Source of the DNA: Allorhodopirellula heiligendammensis
GTDB taxonomy: Bacteria; Planctomycetota; Planctomycetia; Pirellulales; Pirellulaceae
Assembly: GCF_007860105.1 (NCBI RefSeq)
Contig: NZ_SJPU01000002.1
Coordinates: 1,415,739-1,479,738, forward strand
Direction of reading: 5' to 3'
DNA: 64,000 nt
In this document: piece after piece, positions 19,596 to 27,731 of the stretch
How positions within the stretch are numbered: the stretch's first letter is position 1
Layout: every line of letters starts with the position of its first letter
Translations under genes and position numbers: made by a program
Notes under the pieces: model-generated
Seen by the model: only the letters and a program-made list of their open reading frames with translations
What the model was told of the DNA's origin: nothing
Databases searched by the model: none

Positions 19596-20375
19596 ATGGC
19601 CGCTCTCTCTTGCGCCGCGTTTCCCGAACTACTTCATCGACACATGGCTTCACGCTCTCGGACCACTGCCCCCGCTTCGATTGATGCGGCCCGTCGCGAG
19701 GTGGCGACATCCCCCCATCGCGATGAGTCCGATCAGTCGGGAAACGATCTCTCGACGGGAGCATCCGGTGCAACCGGAAAAAACGTTGCAGCGAAACCGT
19801 CCAGCCAAATTGAGTTATCACCTGCGGTGCTCAATGGCGACACCAGGATCGAGGTGGACGGGATCGAAGTCGATCTTCGCAATCGCTATCTCGCCGCGTT
19901 CCTGGCGTGGTTGGTCCCAGGTGCGGGACATTTTTACCAAGGTCGCCGAGGCAAGGCCACGCTTTTCGTGCTGTGTGTGTTGTCACTGTGGGTCATCGGT
20001 TTTGCCATCGGCGGGGCCAATGTCGTGTATGCGTCGTGGCAACCCGGCGATCGCCGCTGGCACTATTTTCTGCAAGCTGGCGTGGGCGCAGTGTCTCTGC
20101 CGGCGTTGGTACAAGGCAACAAGATGCGGGAGAATACGGACCCCCGGGGGCGCACCGTCGATAGTTATCGGCCGCTGTGGAATGGGTTCATGGCGCCACC
20201 CAATCGCCCTGTACTCGAAGGCGAGGCCGATGAAGTCGCCGCTTGGTATGCCATCCATGGCAGCGGGTACGAGCTAGGGACGTGGTTCACGATGATTGCG
20301 GGCTTGTTGAATTTCCTCATCATTTACGACGCCTTCGGGGGACCTCTAGCGGTACCGATTAGCGGTAAACGGTAG
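19596..20375 (+). CDS. DUF6677-like small membrane protein
   Basis: A 259-residue protein with a polar N-terminal third and a membrane part beginning at LAAFLAWLVPGAGHFYQGRRGKA, a pattern (PGAGHFYQGR, then hydrophobic helices) typical of DUF6677/TM2-like planctomycete proteins. Further helices are LFVLCVLSLWVIGFAIG and, near the C-terminus, FTMIAGLLNFLIIYD. Function is unknown. The ATG at 19596 lacks a clear ribosome-binding site; ATG 19644 (MASRSRTT) is an alternative. It is divergent from the FtsK-like gene, with about 70 bases between starts, so the two probably share a promoter region. Confidence 0.75.
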   Translation: MAALSCAAFPELLHRHMASRSRTTAPASIDAARREVATSPHRDESDQSGNDLSTGASGATGKNVAAKPSSQIELSPAVLNGDTRIEVDGIEVDLRNRYLAAFLAWLVPGAGHFYQGRRGKATLFVLCVLSLWVIGFAIGGANVVYASWQPGDRRWHYFLQAGVGAVSLPALVQGNKMRENTDPRGRTVDSYRPLWNGFMAPPNRPVLEGEADEVAAWYAIHGSGYELGTWFTMIAGLLNFLIIYDAFGGPLAVPISGKR

Positions 20376-20506
20376 TCAGAAAAAGCGAAATTTGGTCCTT
20401 CCCAGGACGGAAAAATTTGTGAATACCGAGATGATCAAGTAGAATTGGTGGTTCTACACCTCGAATCTCGCGATTCCTCGACCCTCTTTTCACTCGGATC
20501 ACCGCG

Positions 20507-21421
20507 ATGCGACGCTCTTCTTTGTCTCCCGTACAGTTCTCCCATCGGATTTCGGTCCTGCCAGCGGTGATCGCATTGGCGGTCGCGGTGATTGCCGGCG
20601 CCAGCTCGCCAGTCGCGATTGCCGGCGGTGGCGATGCCGCCGAACTCGCGGGGCTGTTCGCCGCCATGGATGCCGGTCAAGTCGAAGCCGAATTCATTCC
20701 CTTGAGTGCAGCTCGAGCTAACCTGCTGGTCAAGAATTTGACCGAGAAACCGCTCCGGATCCAAATGCCTGCTGCATTCGCTGGCGTCCCCGTCAACGCT
20801 CAGATGATGGGTGGTGGTATGGGCGGCATGGGTGGTGGTATGGGCGGCATGGGCGGTGGTATGGGAGGTATGGGCGGCGGCATGGGAGGTATGGGCGGTG
20901 GTGGTCAGTCGATGGGCGGCGGTGGTGGCATGGGCGGCGGCATGGGTGGCATGGGCGGCGGTATGGGTGGTATGGGTGGCGGCATGGGCGGCGGTATGTT
21001 CACCGTCAAACCTGGACGCGTGCACAAAATGGGCCTCGATACCGTCTGTCTCGAACACGGCAAGCCCGACCCGAGCCCGCGGATGAAATACGCTATCGTG
21101 CCACTCGAGCGCGTCACGAAGGATCCCGCCGTGGCCCTGCTGTGTCAGGCAATCGGTAACGGGCAGGTAGCTCAAAACACCGCCCAAGCGGCGGCATGGA
21201 ACCTGATGGACGGACTGAGCTGGGCCGAACTGGCCAAGAAAAACCGTGTTGAAAATACTTATACCGGCAACATCCCGTACTTCTCACAGCTTGAGTTGCG
21301 GGCGGCGATGGCTGTTGTCGCTGAAGCCCAACGAGCGACCGCTGATGAATCGTCGAGTGGCTCGCAATCGAGTGAGTCCGGCGTGAGTGAATCGATGTCG
21401 AGCGATCATGCGGCATCGTAA
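20507..21421 (+). CDS. Exported protein with Gly/Met-rich repeat
   Basis: A 304-residue protein starting with an export signal (hydrophobic stretch ending near AGASSPVAIAGG). Residues about 101-164 are an almost pure repeat of GGM/MGG units, with one GQS interruption, flanked by two ordered segments. The N-terminal one (DAAELAGLFAAMDAGQVEAEFIPL) and the C-terminal one (VPLERVTKDPAVALLCQAIG) look globular and the tail is Ser-rich. Methionine-rich glycine repeats can bind copper or silver, or simply act as flexible spacers; neither role is shown. I do not recognise a named family. It lies 16 bases before the PII gene on the same strand. Confidence 0.8.
   Translation: MRRSSLSPVQFSHRISVLPAVIALAVAVIAGASSPVAIAGGGDAAELAGLFAAMDAGQVEAEFIPLSAARANLLVKNLTEKPLRIQMPAAFAGVPVNAQMMGGGMGGMGGGMGGMGGGMGGMGGGMGGMGGGGQSMGGGGGMGGGMGGMGGGMGGMGGGMGGGMFTVKPGRVHKMGLDTVCLEHGKPDPSPRMKYAIVPLERVTKDPAVALLCQAIGNGQVAQNTAQAAAWNLMDGLSWAELAKKNRVENTYTGNIPYFSQLELRAAMAVVAEAQRATADESSSGSQSSESGVSESMSSDHAAS
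20808..20998 (+). repeat. Gly/Met-coding tandem repeat
   Basis: About 190 bases of degenerate 9-18-base units (GGYGGYATGGG-like), all in the reading frame of the Gly/Met-rich protein. The antisense strand is open but reads as a His/Ala/Thr-rich artefact. Confidence 0.85.
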
Positions 21422-21436
21422 GGGTTTCAGGATTTC

Positions 21437-21757
21437 ATGATACTGATTGAAGCAATCATCCAGCCGATCCGGTTGTCCACGGTCCGTGCGGCACTGGAGC
21501 AAGCTGGATTCGGTGAAACGATGACCGGTGATGCGACCGGTTACGGTCGTCAACGAGGGCAAGTCGCCACGTTTCGCGGCAATGAATATCGCATCGACCT
21601 GCTGCGTAAGGTGATTTTGAGCTTGGTCGTCCATGACGACGACGTTGACGAAGTCATCGCAATTATCCGCGCTGCGGCGAAGACGGGCGCCGCCGGTGAA
21701 ATCGGGGATGGGAAAATCTTTACGATCCCGGTCACCGACGCGATCACTATCGGCTGA
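21437..21757 (+). CDS. glnB: PII nitrogen regulatory protein, variant
   Basis: A 106-residue PII-family protein, the trimeric sensor of 2-oxoglutarate and ATP/ADP. The T-loop is present with Gln39, Lys58 and the uridylylation residue Tyr51 (GNEYRID), so modification by GlnD is possible; position 46 is Phe rather than Tyr. The B-loop GEIGDGKIF is intact but preceded by three extra residues (TGAAG) relative to E. coli GlnB, and the C-terminus ends early at ITIG. No amtB or glnA lies nearby; the gene follows the Gly/Met-rich gene. AGGA lies upstream of the ATG. Assignment to GlnB rather than GlnK is not possible from sequence alone. Confidence 0.88.
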   Translation: MILIEAIIQPIRLSTVRAALEQAGFGETMTGDATGYGRQRGQVATFRGNEYRIDLLRKVILSLVVHDDDVDEVIAIIRAAAKTGAAGEIGDGKIFTIPVTDAITIG

Positions 21758-21794
21758 GAATCCGGCTCCGATTTTCCGGTCGCTCTGCGCAGGA

Positions 21795-23684
21795 TCAATT
21801 CGCTTGTGCCGAATTCGAGGCACGCTCATGAGTCTGTTCTCGCTGGCTGAACCAACGCGCACATCGCCACAGTGCGAACGCAGTAACTACCAAGAGAATC
21901 GCGCCGACAAAATGCTGCATCGTATTGGTTCGGTTTCGCGTGTATTGAAAGTTCAGTGTGCCTTGAGCCAGCGTGATTCCCGATATGCGTTCCAGCAGTT
22001 CGTTTCGGGTGAGCGGCGTGGACGCGGGGCCTAGCGATTCCGATAAGGCGAAGACCGTGAGATGGTATTGCTTCACACCGGGGCCTTTCGATCGCATCGG
22101 ATCGTAAGCGAGATGTCCCTTATCGTTCGTGCCTGGCGTCCCGGTTCCGCGAACGTTCTGCGGCAAACTGGTGATGTCGGCGGGGATGTCGTAGAGCACC
22201 CAGTACGATTTGACGTCGCCCGATTCAGGCGTGTGCCAAAGATTGATTGCATACGCCTGCGTGCCTGGAGGCCCCTTGGTCCATGCAATTGGTGGTGATT
22301 GGCCTAAGCCATCGCCAGTGAATTCCCCTGGCAGTTCATCACCTGCTCCGAACGCGGGGCTGGTGACTTTCAAGAGAGGCATCGCGTCAGCGGCGTCGTC
22401 GCCGATATTTAGGCTGCTTGTCCATTCAGCGGATTGTGGCAAGAAGGGCTTGCCCATGTCGCTGCGATAGGATGCGGTGCGTGTTTTGCCGGAGGGTTCC
22501 TGGAATGTGAAGTCCACTGCGCCGTCGTCGTGCACAATATAGTTGATTACGCCTTGGTTGCCTGCGACGTTATATTGCAGTTCGAACCGATTTTCAGTGC
22601 TTGTGAAGCCGGTAATGCGGGCATCGCGAAGGGGACGTAGGTCGGGTCGAATCGGATCGGCGCGGGGCTGCGGATCCACCTGTCCGTCTCGCCGCGTCAC
22701 TTCGCCATAAAACCCGCCATTCAAATAAGGATAGGTTTTCTGCGCATGATAGTGATAGTTCCCTGATTCGTCCTGATGTCCGCCCAGGTTGTCGAGCGGT
22801 GCGAACTCGGCAGCTTTCTCATCTTGGTACCCGAAGATCGGATAGCCGTCGAGCGCGTACGCGATCGGGGCATTTTTTCCTGCGGTCGCTTCGAGGTGAG
22901 TGGGAGCGATGTGGTAGTGGTAATCGTCGGCGCGGCCGCAGTGGCCGCCGTATTCATCCAGTTCGCCGAACAGGTATGCATCGTCACCGCGGTTATTGAG
23001 CGGATTGAAAATCGGCACACCATTGACTGCTAACGCAATGGCTCCACGCAGGAAGTCATTCTTGGTCGACATTGGGGTCTTCGCAGGCACCGGGTGCAAT
23101 GGAATGCGCCATGCGTTCTCCCTCAGGTATTTTTGTGGGAGGGGGACCTGTTGTTGCCAAGCTCGAATGCCGATCATCATGGGGTGTTCGGGCAGTCCAT
23201 TGGATCCAACGTATAAAAAATCATTGTCCCATCGAAGTTGCAGCAGTTTCCCGAAAGGTTTGAAGTGCTGGCCGATCGCTGGCATCGCATTCGCTATCGT
23301 GGTGCCTTGGCTATCAGGGTGAATTTGAGTGTCGGGCTGAATCAATGCGGGCTTCATGGCGAGCCGTACGCCGGGCTGCTGATTGAGAGTTCTCAGGGCA
23401 TTTAGGCGAGTTTCGATCCAGGTTCGGTCGGCAGTGCTGAGGCGATTGATCGCGATGCGTGTGAGCTTTCCAGCATCGGTTTGAATGTGAACTTGACCCC
23501 CTTTCGCGGACATGAAAGACCCATGCAAGTGCTCGCTGCTATCAATGATCGACCATGTTCGAGACGCAGTGGGTGCATCCGAGTCATCATGGTGTCCACC
23601 TTCATGTGCAGACAGTTGCGATGTTGAATTGAACAGCGTCAGCAGCACCATGGTTCCGGGCAGCAGGCGGTTGTGCATCATCAT
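21795..23684 (-). CDS. Exported SHD1-YHYH-PEBP fusion with C-terminal membrane anchor
   Basis: About 629 residues. A signal peptide ends near LSAHEGG, followed by a His/Asp-rich stretch and an SHD1-like segment (about 28-90; W, G..V, LS..D..W pattern). A YHYH domain (about 150-325) carries DDYHYHIAP near 253 and GNYHYHAQ near 311. A PEBP/YbhB-type domain (about 430-560) has PGEFTGDG and NLWHTPESGD. One membrane helix (about 591-610) ends the protein, followed by a basic tail. YHYH and PEBP domains are normally separate. The start lies in ATGATGATG at 23684-23676 with AAGGAG just upstream; the first or third ATG could be used. It is the last gene of the ECF operon. Confidence 0.83.
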   Translation of the reverse strand: MMMHNRLLPGTMVLLTLFNSTSQLSAHEGGHHDDSDAPTASRTWSIIDSSEHLHGSFMSAKGGQVHIQTDAGKLTRIAINRLSTADRTWIETRLNALRTLNQQPGVRLAMKPALIQPDTQIHPDSQGTTIANAMPAIGQHFKPFGKLLQLRWDNDFLYVGSNGLPEHPMMIGIRAWQQQVPLPQKYLRENAWRIPLHPVPAKTPMSTKNDFLRGAIALAVNGVPIFNPLNNRGDDAYLFGELDEYGGHCGRADDYHYHIAPTHLEATAGKNAPIAYALDGYPIFGYQDEKAAEFAPLDNLGGHQDESGNYHYHAQKTYPYLNGGFYGEVTRRDGQVDPQPRADPIRPDLRPLRDARITGFTSTENRFELQYNVAGNQGVINYIVHDDGAVDFTFQEPSGKTRTASYRSDMGKPFLPQSAEWTSSLNIGDDAADAMPLLKVTSPAFGAGDELPGEFTGDGLGQSPPIAWTKGPPGTQAYAINLWHTPESGDVKSYWVLYDIPADITSLPQNVRGTGTPGTNDKGHLAYDPMRSKGPGVKQYHLTVFALSESLGPASTPLTRNELLERISGITLAQGTLNFQYTRNRTNTMQHFVGAILLVVTAFALWRCARWFSQREQTHERASNSAQAN

Positions 23685-23713
23685 GGCTCCTTCTTCATCA
23701 CAGCATCGAATTC

Positions 23714-24454
23714 TCACGACCTTGGTTTCCTGTGGGGGGCATTCGGGTTGATGTTGTTGAGGTTCGAAAAATCAGGCCGAGATTTTCCATCTGGTGGAGC
23801 GCTCACGACGTGGCGAAAAACGACCGTGTTGTCGAGCTCGATGTCGTCGGTCCAGATGAAAGCGGCGCCCTGGAAATCATGCTCGAAAAATGGGGCCTTC
23901 GGGCTGACTTGCTGTTGGGTGTACTCCCTAGCATTGCCCCATGAGCTGTCGTTGAACTCGATGGTGTACCAATCCTGGGGGATCGGAGCATCTTCGACTC
24001 GCGGATTGACGGTATCGCGGTCGATGGGGCCGTGAGAGTATGCCTTCGCCTTCCAGTTGGCGTTGGTGACCGTGCCGTCTCCAAACTTCAAAATGAAACC
24101 CGCGTCCCCGATGCTGGTGTTGGCGTACTCCATGCCTGTCGTCGCATCGGCATTGTCTTTCGCCATGACCGCAATGGTCATTGGGTAAGCAGGCAGAATG
24201 TCGACCGAAATGACGTTGTGTGGCATGAATTTGATGGAGTCAACCGCCACCAGTTCACCATTGATATACATAACGAACCAATTGTCTGCGTAGATATTCG
24301 CTGTGATGGTGTCACTCATGCGAGGCTTGCCCATGCCGGGTTGCTGGGCATGCTGGCTGTAGGCAGGTTCGAGCCAGGCATGCTGAGTGAATAATGCCGC
24401 CCCGGTGAGAACGGAGAGACAGAGGGTCAAGGCTGCTATTCGTTTGTTTTTCAT
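23714..24454 (-). CDS. Exported protein of unknown function in ECF operon
   Basis: A 246-residue protein with a signal peptide (MKNKRIAALTL to about residue 28) and a beta-rich body with ADNWFVMYINGELV and DWYTIEFNDSSWGNA, which recalls galactose-binding-like (jelly-roll) folds. I do not recognise a specific family; similar proteins often sit beside YHYH proteins, so a partner role is inferred. The start abuts the stop of the anti-sigma gene and its own stop lies 29 bases before the fusion gene, consistent with one transcript. Confidence 0.72.
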   Translation of the reverse strand: MKNKRIAALTLCLSVLTGAALFTQHAWLEPAYSQHAQQPGMGKPRMSDTITANIYADNWFVMYINGELVAVDSIKFMPHNVISVDILPAYPMTIAVMAKDNADATTGMEYANTSIGDAGFILKFGDGTVTNANWKAKAYSHGPIDRDTVNPRVEDAPIPQDWYTIEFNDSSWGNAREYTQQQVSPKAPFFEHDFQGAAFIWTDDIELDNTVVFRHVVSAPPDGKSRPDFSNLNNINPNAPHRKPRS

Positions 24455-25456
24455 TTATTCAAATTCCACACGGCGCAGGGGGGCATGATGGGTTTGGTGG
24501 TCGAAGTGGTTTGCCGGGAGCTCCCGTTCGGCGACCAGGGTCATGGTCAGGGTGACGTTGTCAACTCCGTAGGGCATCGCGACAAAACGCATTTTGCGAA
24601 TCTGGCCGTTCGCCGAGTCATATGTGATTTCAACTTCCGCGGGTCCTCGATAGCCAGGCTTCTTCACCGCCACCATCCGCCGAGACGGATCGTCGACAGA
24701 GTCGGTGGTCAGGGCGGGGAGCAGCGTCAGGTCGTAGGCTGTCCGCAGCGCATCGAGTCCATCGTGGAGGTTGTTGATTGGCAGCGAGCATTCATGGCCA
24801 GGCAGGTCTCGATTAAAACGCGTCAGGTCATTGCTGAAGCGAACCGGTCCATCGGGCCGAACAGCCCAGCTCGTCACCCCATTGCTTCCCGTAATAAAGG
24901 AATCTCCCTGCTCAGTCTTTCGGGTCAGCACGAACTGTCTTGCCCCACGCACATCCAGGATGGCTTGATCGAGGGAAGGTTTAGGCGGGCGTTCGTGCTC
25001 GGGCGATGTCCGCTCTCGGTCTCCTTGTGGGGCGCTTGTCGTCTCGACAGCGATCTCGAAGGTACGATCGATCGACCGGTCGTTGGCAATCATGATGCGG
25101 TTCAGTTCCCGCATCGCGGCGGACGCAGAGCGAGCTCCCAGGGTTTGCCAAAAAAACAACGTCGCTACCAAGACCAGGCATGCTGTCGTCGCCCATGCGA
25201 GCTGTCGATGAGCACGCCACTGGCGAGCACTCGCTTTCGCGGGTGCAACCAAAGATGACGCATCGATTTGTTGGTATGCCTGTTCTTCGTGGGCAATGAA
25301 ATGATTTCGCAGCCGGTCGTGCAGTAGCAAGGCTGAGGCAAATTGCCGTGCGTTCGAAGGCTCGAAATTAATCCACTCGCTCAGTTCTTGAAGCTGCTCG
25401 CGCGATAGCGAGTCATCGATATAGCCACTGATGAGATCTTGGATGGCGGCGCTCAT
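24455..25456 (-). CDS. Putative membrane anti-sigma factor
   Basis: A 333-residue protein. The N-terminal 80 residues (LISGYIDDSLSREQLQEL, then a helix-rich segment with LLHDRLR) resemble the cytoplasmic ASD-like part of planctomycete/Verrucomicrobium anti-sigma factors. One membrane helix lies near 83-107 (LAWATTACLVLVATLFFW). The remainder is extracytoplasmic. By family knowledge it would hold the ECF sigma factor until an external signal releases it. The assignment rests mainly on position directly after the sigma gene with an ATGA overlap and on the single membrane helix; sequence evidence for a specific anti-sigma family is modest. Confidence 0.68.
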   Translation of the reverse strand: MSAAIQDLISGYIDDSLSREQLQELSEWINFEPSNARQFASALLLHDRLRNHFIAHEEQAYQQIDASSLVAPAKASARQWRAHRQLAWATTACLVLVATLFFWQTLGARSASAAMRELNRIMIANDRSIDRTFEIAVETTSAPQGDRERTSPEHERPPKPSLDQAILDVRGARQFVLTRKTEQGDSFITGSNGVTSWAVRPDGPVRFSNDLTRFNRDLPGHECSLPINNLHDGLDALRTAYDLTLLPALTTDSVDDPSRRMVAVKKPGYRGPAEVEITYDSANGQIRKMRFVAMPYGVDNVTLTMTLVAERELPANHFDHQTHHAPLRRVEFE

Positions 25457-25986
25457 GGAATACCAGCCTCCGCGTGCTTTTGATCAATACAGTTCTTCAA
25501 ATGCTCCCGCACTCGCTGCAACGCTTTGGCGACGGAGTTCGCGGTCATGCCGACTTGATCCGCAATCGCGGCTGGCTTCAGGTCATTTCGATAGCGAAGT
25601 TCAAGCAGCAAGCTTGCCCGCCCTTCCACTAAATCGATGCAGTCGTGCAAATAATCCATTTGTGGCGTGGCCTCGGGCATCACTTCAGTAACGGCCATCG
25701 CGAGAGCAGCCACGGTTTCATCATCGAACACCAGCCGATCTCGCCGTCGACCGCGCAAGTAAAGTCTAACTTGGTTGCGGGCAACGCCGATTGCCCAGGC
25801 GACAAAGGGATAGTCGGGATCGTAGGAATTGAAAGACTCGATCACGGCCACAGCAACATCTTGGAGCACATCGTCGCGATCTCGAAAATCGCGAACGACC
25901 GATGTAATGAACGCTGAAACCGCCGGTTGAGCGAGTGCCCACTGCCGCGTCGCCTGCCGAGTTGTTTCGTCCACATGCATCCCCAT
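25453..25986 (-). CDS. ECF RNA polymerase sigma factor (Rhodopirellula/Verrucomicrobium type)
   Basis: A 177-residue sigma-70 family protein. Region 2 shows FRDRDDVLQDVAVAVIESF and WAIGVARNQVRLYLRGRRRDR; region 4 shows LELRYRNDLKPAAIADQVGMTANSVAKALQRVREHL, a helix-turn-helix. Length and LLELRY pattern match the small sigma group named after Rhodopirellula and Verrucomicrobium. It should drive its own operon. The first ATG is at 25986; ATG 25980 (MHVDET) is also possible. The stop overlaps the anti-sigma start by four bases. Confidence 0.92.
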   Translation of the reverse strand: MGMHVDETTRQATRQWALAQPAVSAFITSVVRDFRDRDDVLQDVAVAVIESFNSYDPDYPFVAWAIGVARNQVRLYLRGRRRDRLVFDDETVAALAMAVTEVMPEATPQMDYLHDCIDLVEGRASLLLELRYRNDLKPAAIADQVGMTANSVAKALQRVREHLKNCIDQKHAEAGIP

Positions 25987-26029
25987 CGAAAAAAGTGCCT
26001 CTCACTGTTACTTAACCAGCCACACCAAA

Positions 26030-26248
26030 TCATGACCAACAATCTGCTTTTTTTCTCGCACCGCCTCGGTAGCGTTGCCGGGCAACGCGATTCACCAGAG
26101 CATTACAGTCGCGGGGCTCGCCGGGGCTGTATATCGGCTCCATCGGTGTCAGGATACGTTCGTAGACGCTGAGCTCAACCTGCTGGGGATGGTTGGGCAG
26201 CACCGCCGACTTCCCTAGCGACGGGGTGTCGTCAGCGGGGCTTGCCAA
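26030..26248 (-). CDS. Possible small protein upstream of ECF operon
   Basis: An open frame of 72 codons starting at TTG (26248) and ending 43 bases before the sigma gene, same strand. Third codon positions are rich in G and C as in the neighbouring genes, and the text (ERILTPMEPIYSPGEP then ALVNRVARQRYRGG) reads like a real peptide with a basic tail. No motif is recognised and no convincing ribosome-binding site precedes the TTG. It could be the first gene of the ECF operon or chance. Confidence 0.35.
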   Translation of the reverse strand: MASPADDTPSLGKSAVLPNHPQQVELSVYERILTPMEPIYSPGEPRDCNALVNRVARQRYRGGARKKADCWS

Positions 26249-26463
26249 TGGTGGCGAGCACTTCGATCATATGCTCGCCCAATTGGAATCGTTTTACTGA
26301 TGGGGTCTTAAACCGCGAGCTGGATGTGGAATGGGAACACGGTATTTCGCTGTGGGGCCGCCGTGACCGTCAATCCTGGTCCAATTCGATCCCGATCTCA
26401 GGCGCTGCACCGCAATATCCGCCGCAGTTGGTCAAGCGACAGCAACTCAAAAGGAACAAACGC

Positions 26464-27501
26464 ATGTGGTTGATCGCCGTTGACGAGGCTGGGTATGGGC
26501 CGAAGTTAGGGCCGCTCGTGGTCGCGGCAACGGCCTGGCAGAGTATCGATGTGGAGGCAGAGAGGGAGGCCTCGGTCGATCTGATTCAGCCCAATCCGTT
26601 TATCCCCATTTCGACTCCAGTGCGCGTCGCGGACGGGATGATCCGAGTGGATGACTCCAAGCAGATTTTCAAGGGCGGGTCACTAACGATGTTGCAGCGG
26701 ATCGTTTCGGTTGCATTGCACGCCTGCGGACGAGCGGATGAGACGCTGATTGAAAGGCTGCCGACACTACTGCCCCGAGATTTTGAAACGATCTCACGGG
26801 TCCGCTGGCTGAAAACGATCGGTGTCGATTCAGCAGGGCCGCTCCCGTTTTCATCCGTCGAGCAGACTCGTGAAGCGGTCCAGCAGTGGGCGCGGTCGCC
26901 GTGGAGACTCCGCGATTGCCAGGCGCGGATGATTGATGCGGCAACTTTCAATCGGTACTGCACGGGGGACCCCGCTGGCTCACATCCATTATCCTCACAT
27001 CCATTACCGGGGGTTGCCCCGCAGGGTAACAAGAGCGACCTGCTGGGCGAGACGAGCATCACGCTTGCCGCTGATCTACTCGACTCGGTGACAGGCCCAT
27101 CGTCCCGCGAGCATGTGCAGATATTCTTTGACCGACATGGAGGCCGCCGCTATTACGCGGGGCTCATTCAGCAGTTCTTTGGTGGTGAGAGCGTGCAAAT
27201 CGTGAGTGAGAGTCCGGCGCAGAGTGTCTATGAGACCGTTCGGCGGGGGATGCCAGTCCGTTTGCATTTTACGGTCAAAGGAGATCGTTTTGCGCCGGTA
27301 GCACTCAGCTCGCTGCACGCCAAGTATCTGCGTGAAGTCGCCATGGCCGCATTGAATGAATACTTCTGCGTAGCGATCGGAGCGGCGGGGTTTCGGCCGA
27401 CCGCTGGATACCCAGTCGATGCTGATCGATTCATCGAGATGGTCGGGGCCGTGCTGAGGGAACGCGAAATCGCAGACGCGGATCTGATCCGCTGCCGATG
27501 A
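26464..27501 (+). CDS. RNase HII-like protein, extended planctomycete form
   Basis: A 345-residue protein with the RNase HII signature at its start: AVDEAGYGPKLGPLVVAA, holding the catalytic Asp-Glu pair, then DDSKQIFKGG (the DSK motif) and FFDRHGGRRYY with a further acidic residue. RNase HII cuts RNA in RNA-DNA hybrids and removes single ribonucleotides. Standard bacterial RNase HII is about 200 residues; here about 140 extra residues include a proline-rich repeat (SHPLS/SHPLP, bases 26980-27006) and a long C-terminal extension. Whether it is active is uncertain; position 6 of the signature is Tyr instead of Arg. The ATG at 26464 has AAGGA nine bases upstream and starts right at the domain, although the frame is open back to 26242. 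Confidence 0.75.
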   Translation: MWLIAVDEAGYGPKLGPLVVAATAWQSIDVEAEREASVDLIQPNPFIPISTPVRVADGMIRVDDSKQIFKGGSLTMLQRIVSVALHACGRADETLIERLPTLLPRDFETISRVRWLKTIGVDSAGPLPFSSVEQTREAVQQWARSPWRLRDCQARMIDAATFNRYCTGDPAGSHPLSSHPLPGVAPQGNKSDLLGETSITLAADLLDSVTGPSSREHVQIFFDRHGGRRYYAGLIQQFFGGESVQIVSESPAQSVYETVRRGMPVRLHFTVKGDRFAPVALSSLHAKYLREVAMAALNEYFCVAIGAAGFRPTAGYPVDADRFIEMVGAVLREREIADADLIRCR

Positions 27502-27697
27502 CGTCGGTGAACCAAAAGGGCTGAACCAAAAGCAGGATTGCCACCCTCATCCTGGATTACGGATGCTCCAGTCGCCCGCGTTAGAGACCGAGCGAAATTT
27601 GCAGTCGGCAGACTGACTTCTACAGTTGTCAAACTGCGGTGCTCGTGCCATAGTGTTTCGTAAAAGTTCACATGACGTGAGCTTTTCTCTCAACCCC

Positions 27698-27721
27698 ACT
27701 TTGTTACTTTTTTCACAAAGT
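27698..27721 (+). promoter_or_regulatory. Inverted repeat directly upstream of nqrA
   Basis: ACTTTGT (27698-27704) and ACAAAGT (27715-27721) form a perfect 7-bp inverted repeat around a T-rich loop, ending ten bases before the nqrA ATG. No usual Shine-Dalgarno is seen there, so it may be an operator or a hairpin that affects translation. Confidence 0.4.
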
Positions 27722-27731
27722 ATCTGTCTTC

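Noticed and set aside
20435..21187. Antisense His/Ala/Thr-repeat frame under the Gly/Met protein
   Set aside because: Product of the sense repeat read backwards; no start site and no family.
24485..25258. Plus-strand open frame of 257 codons over the anti-sigma gene
   Set aside because: Complement of the minus-strand operon genes; composition is not coding-like.
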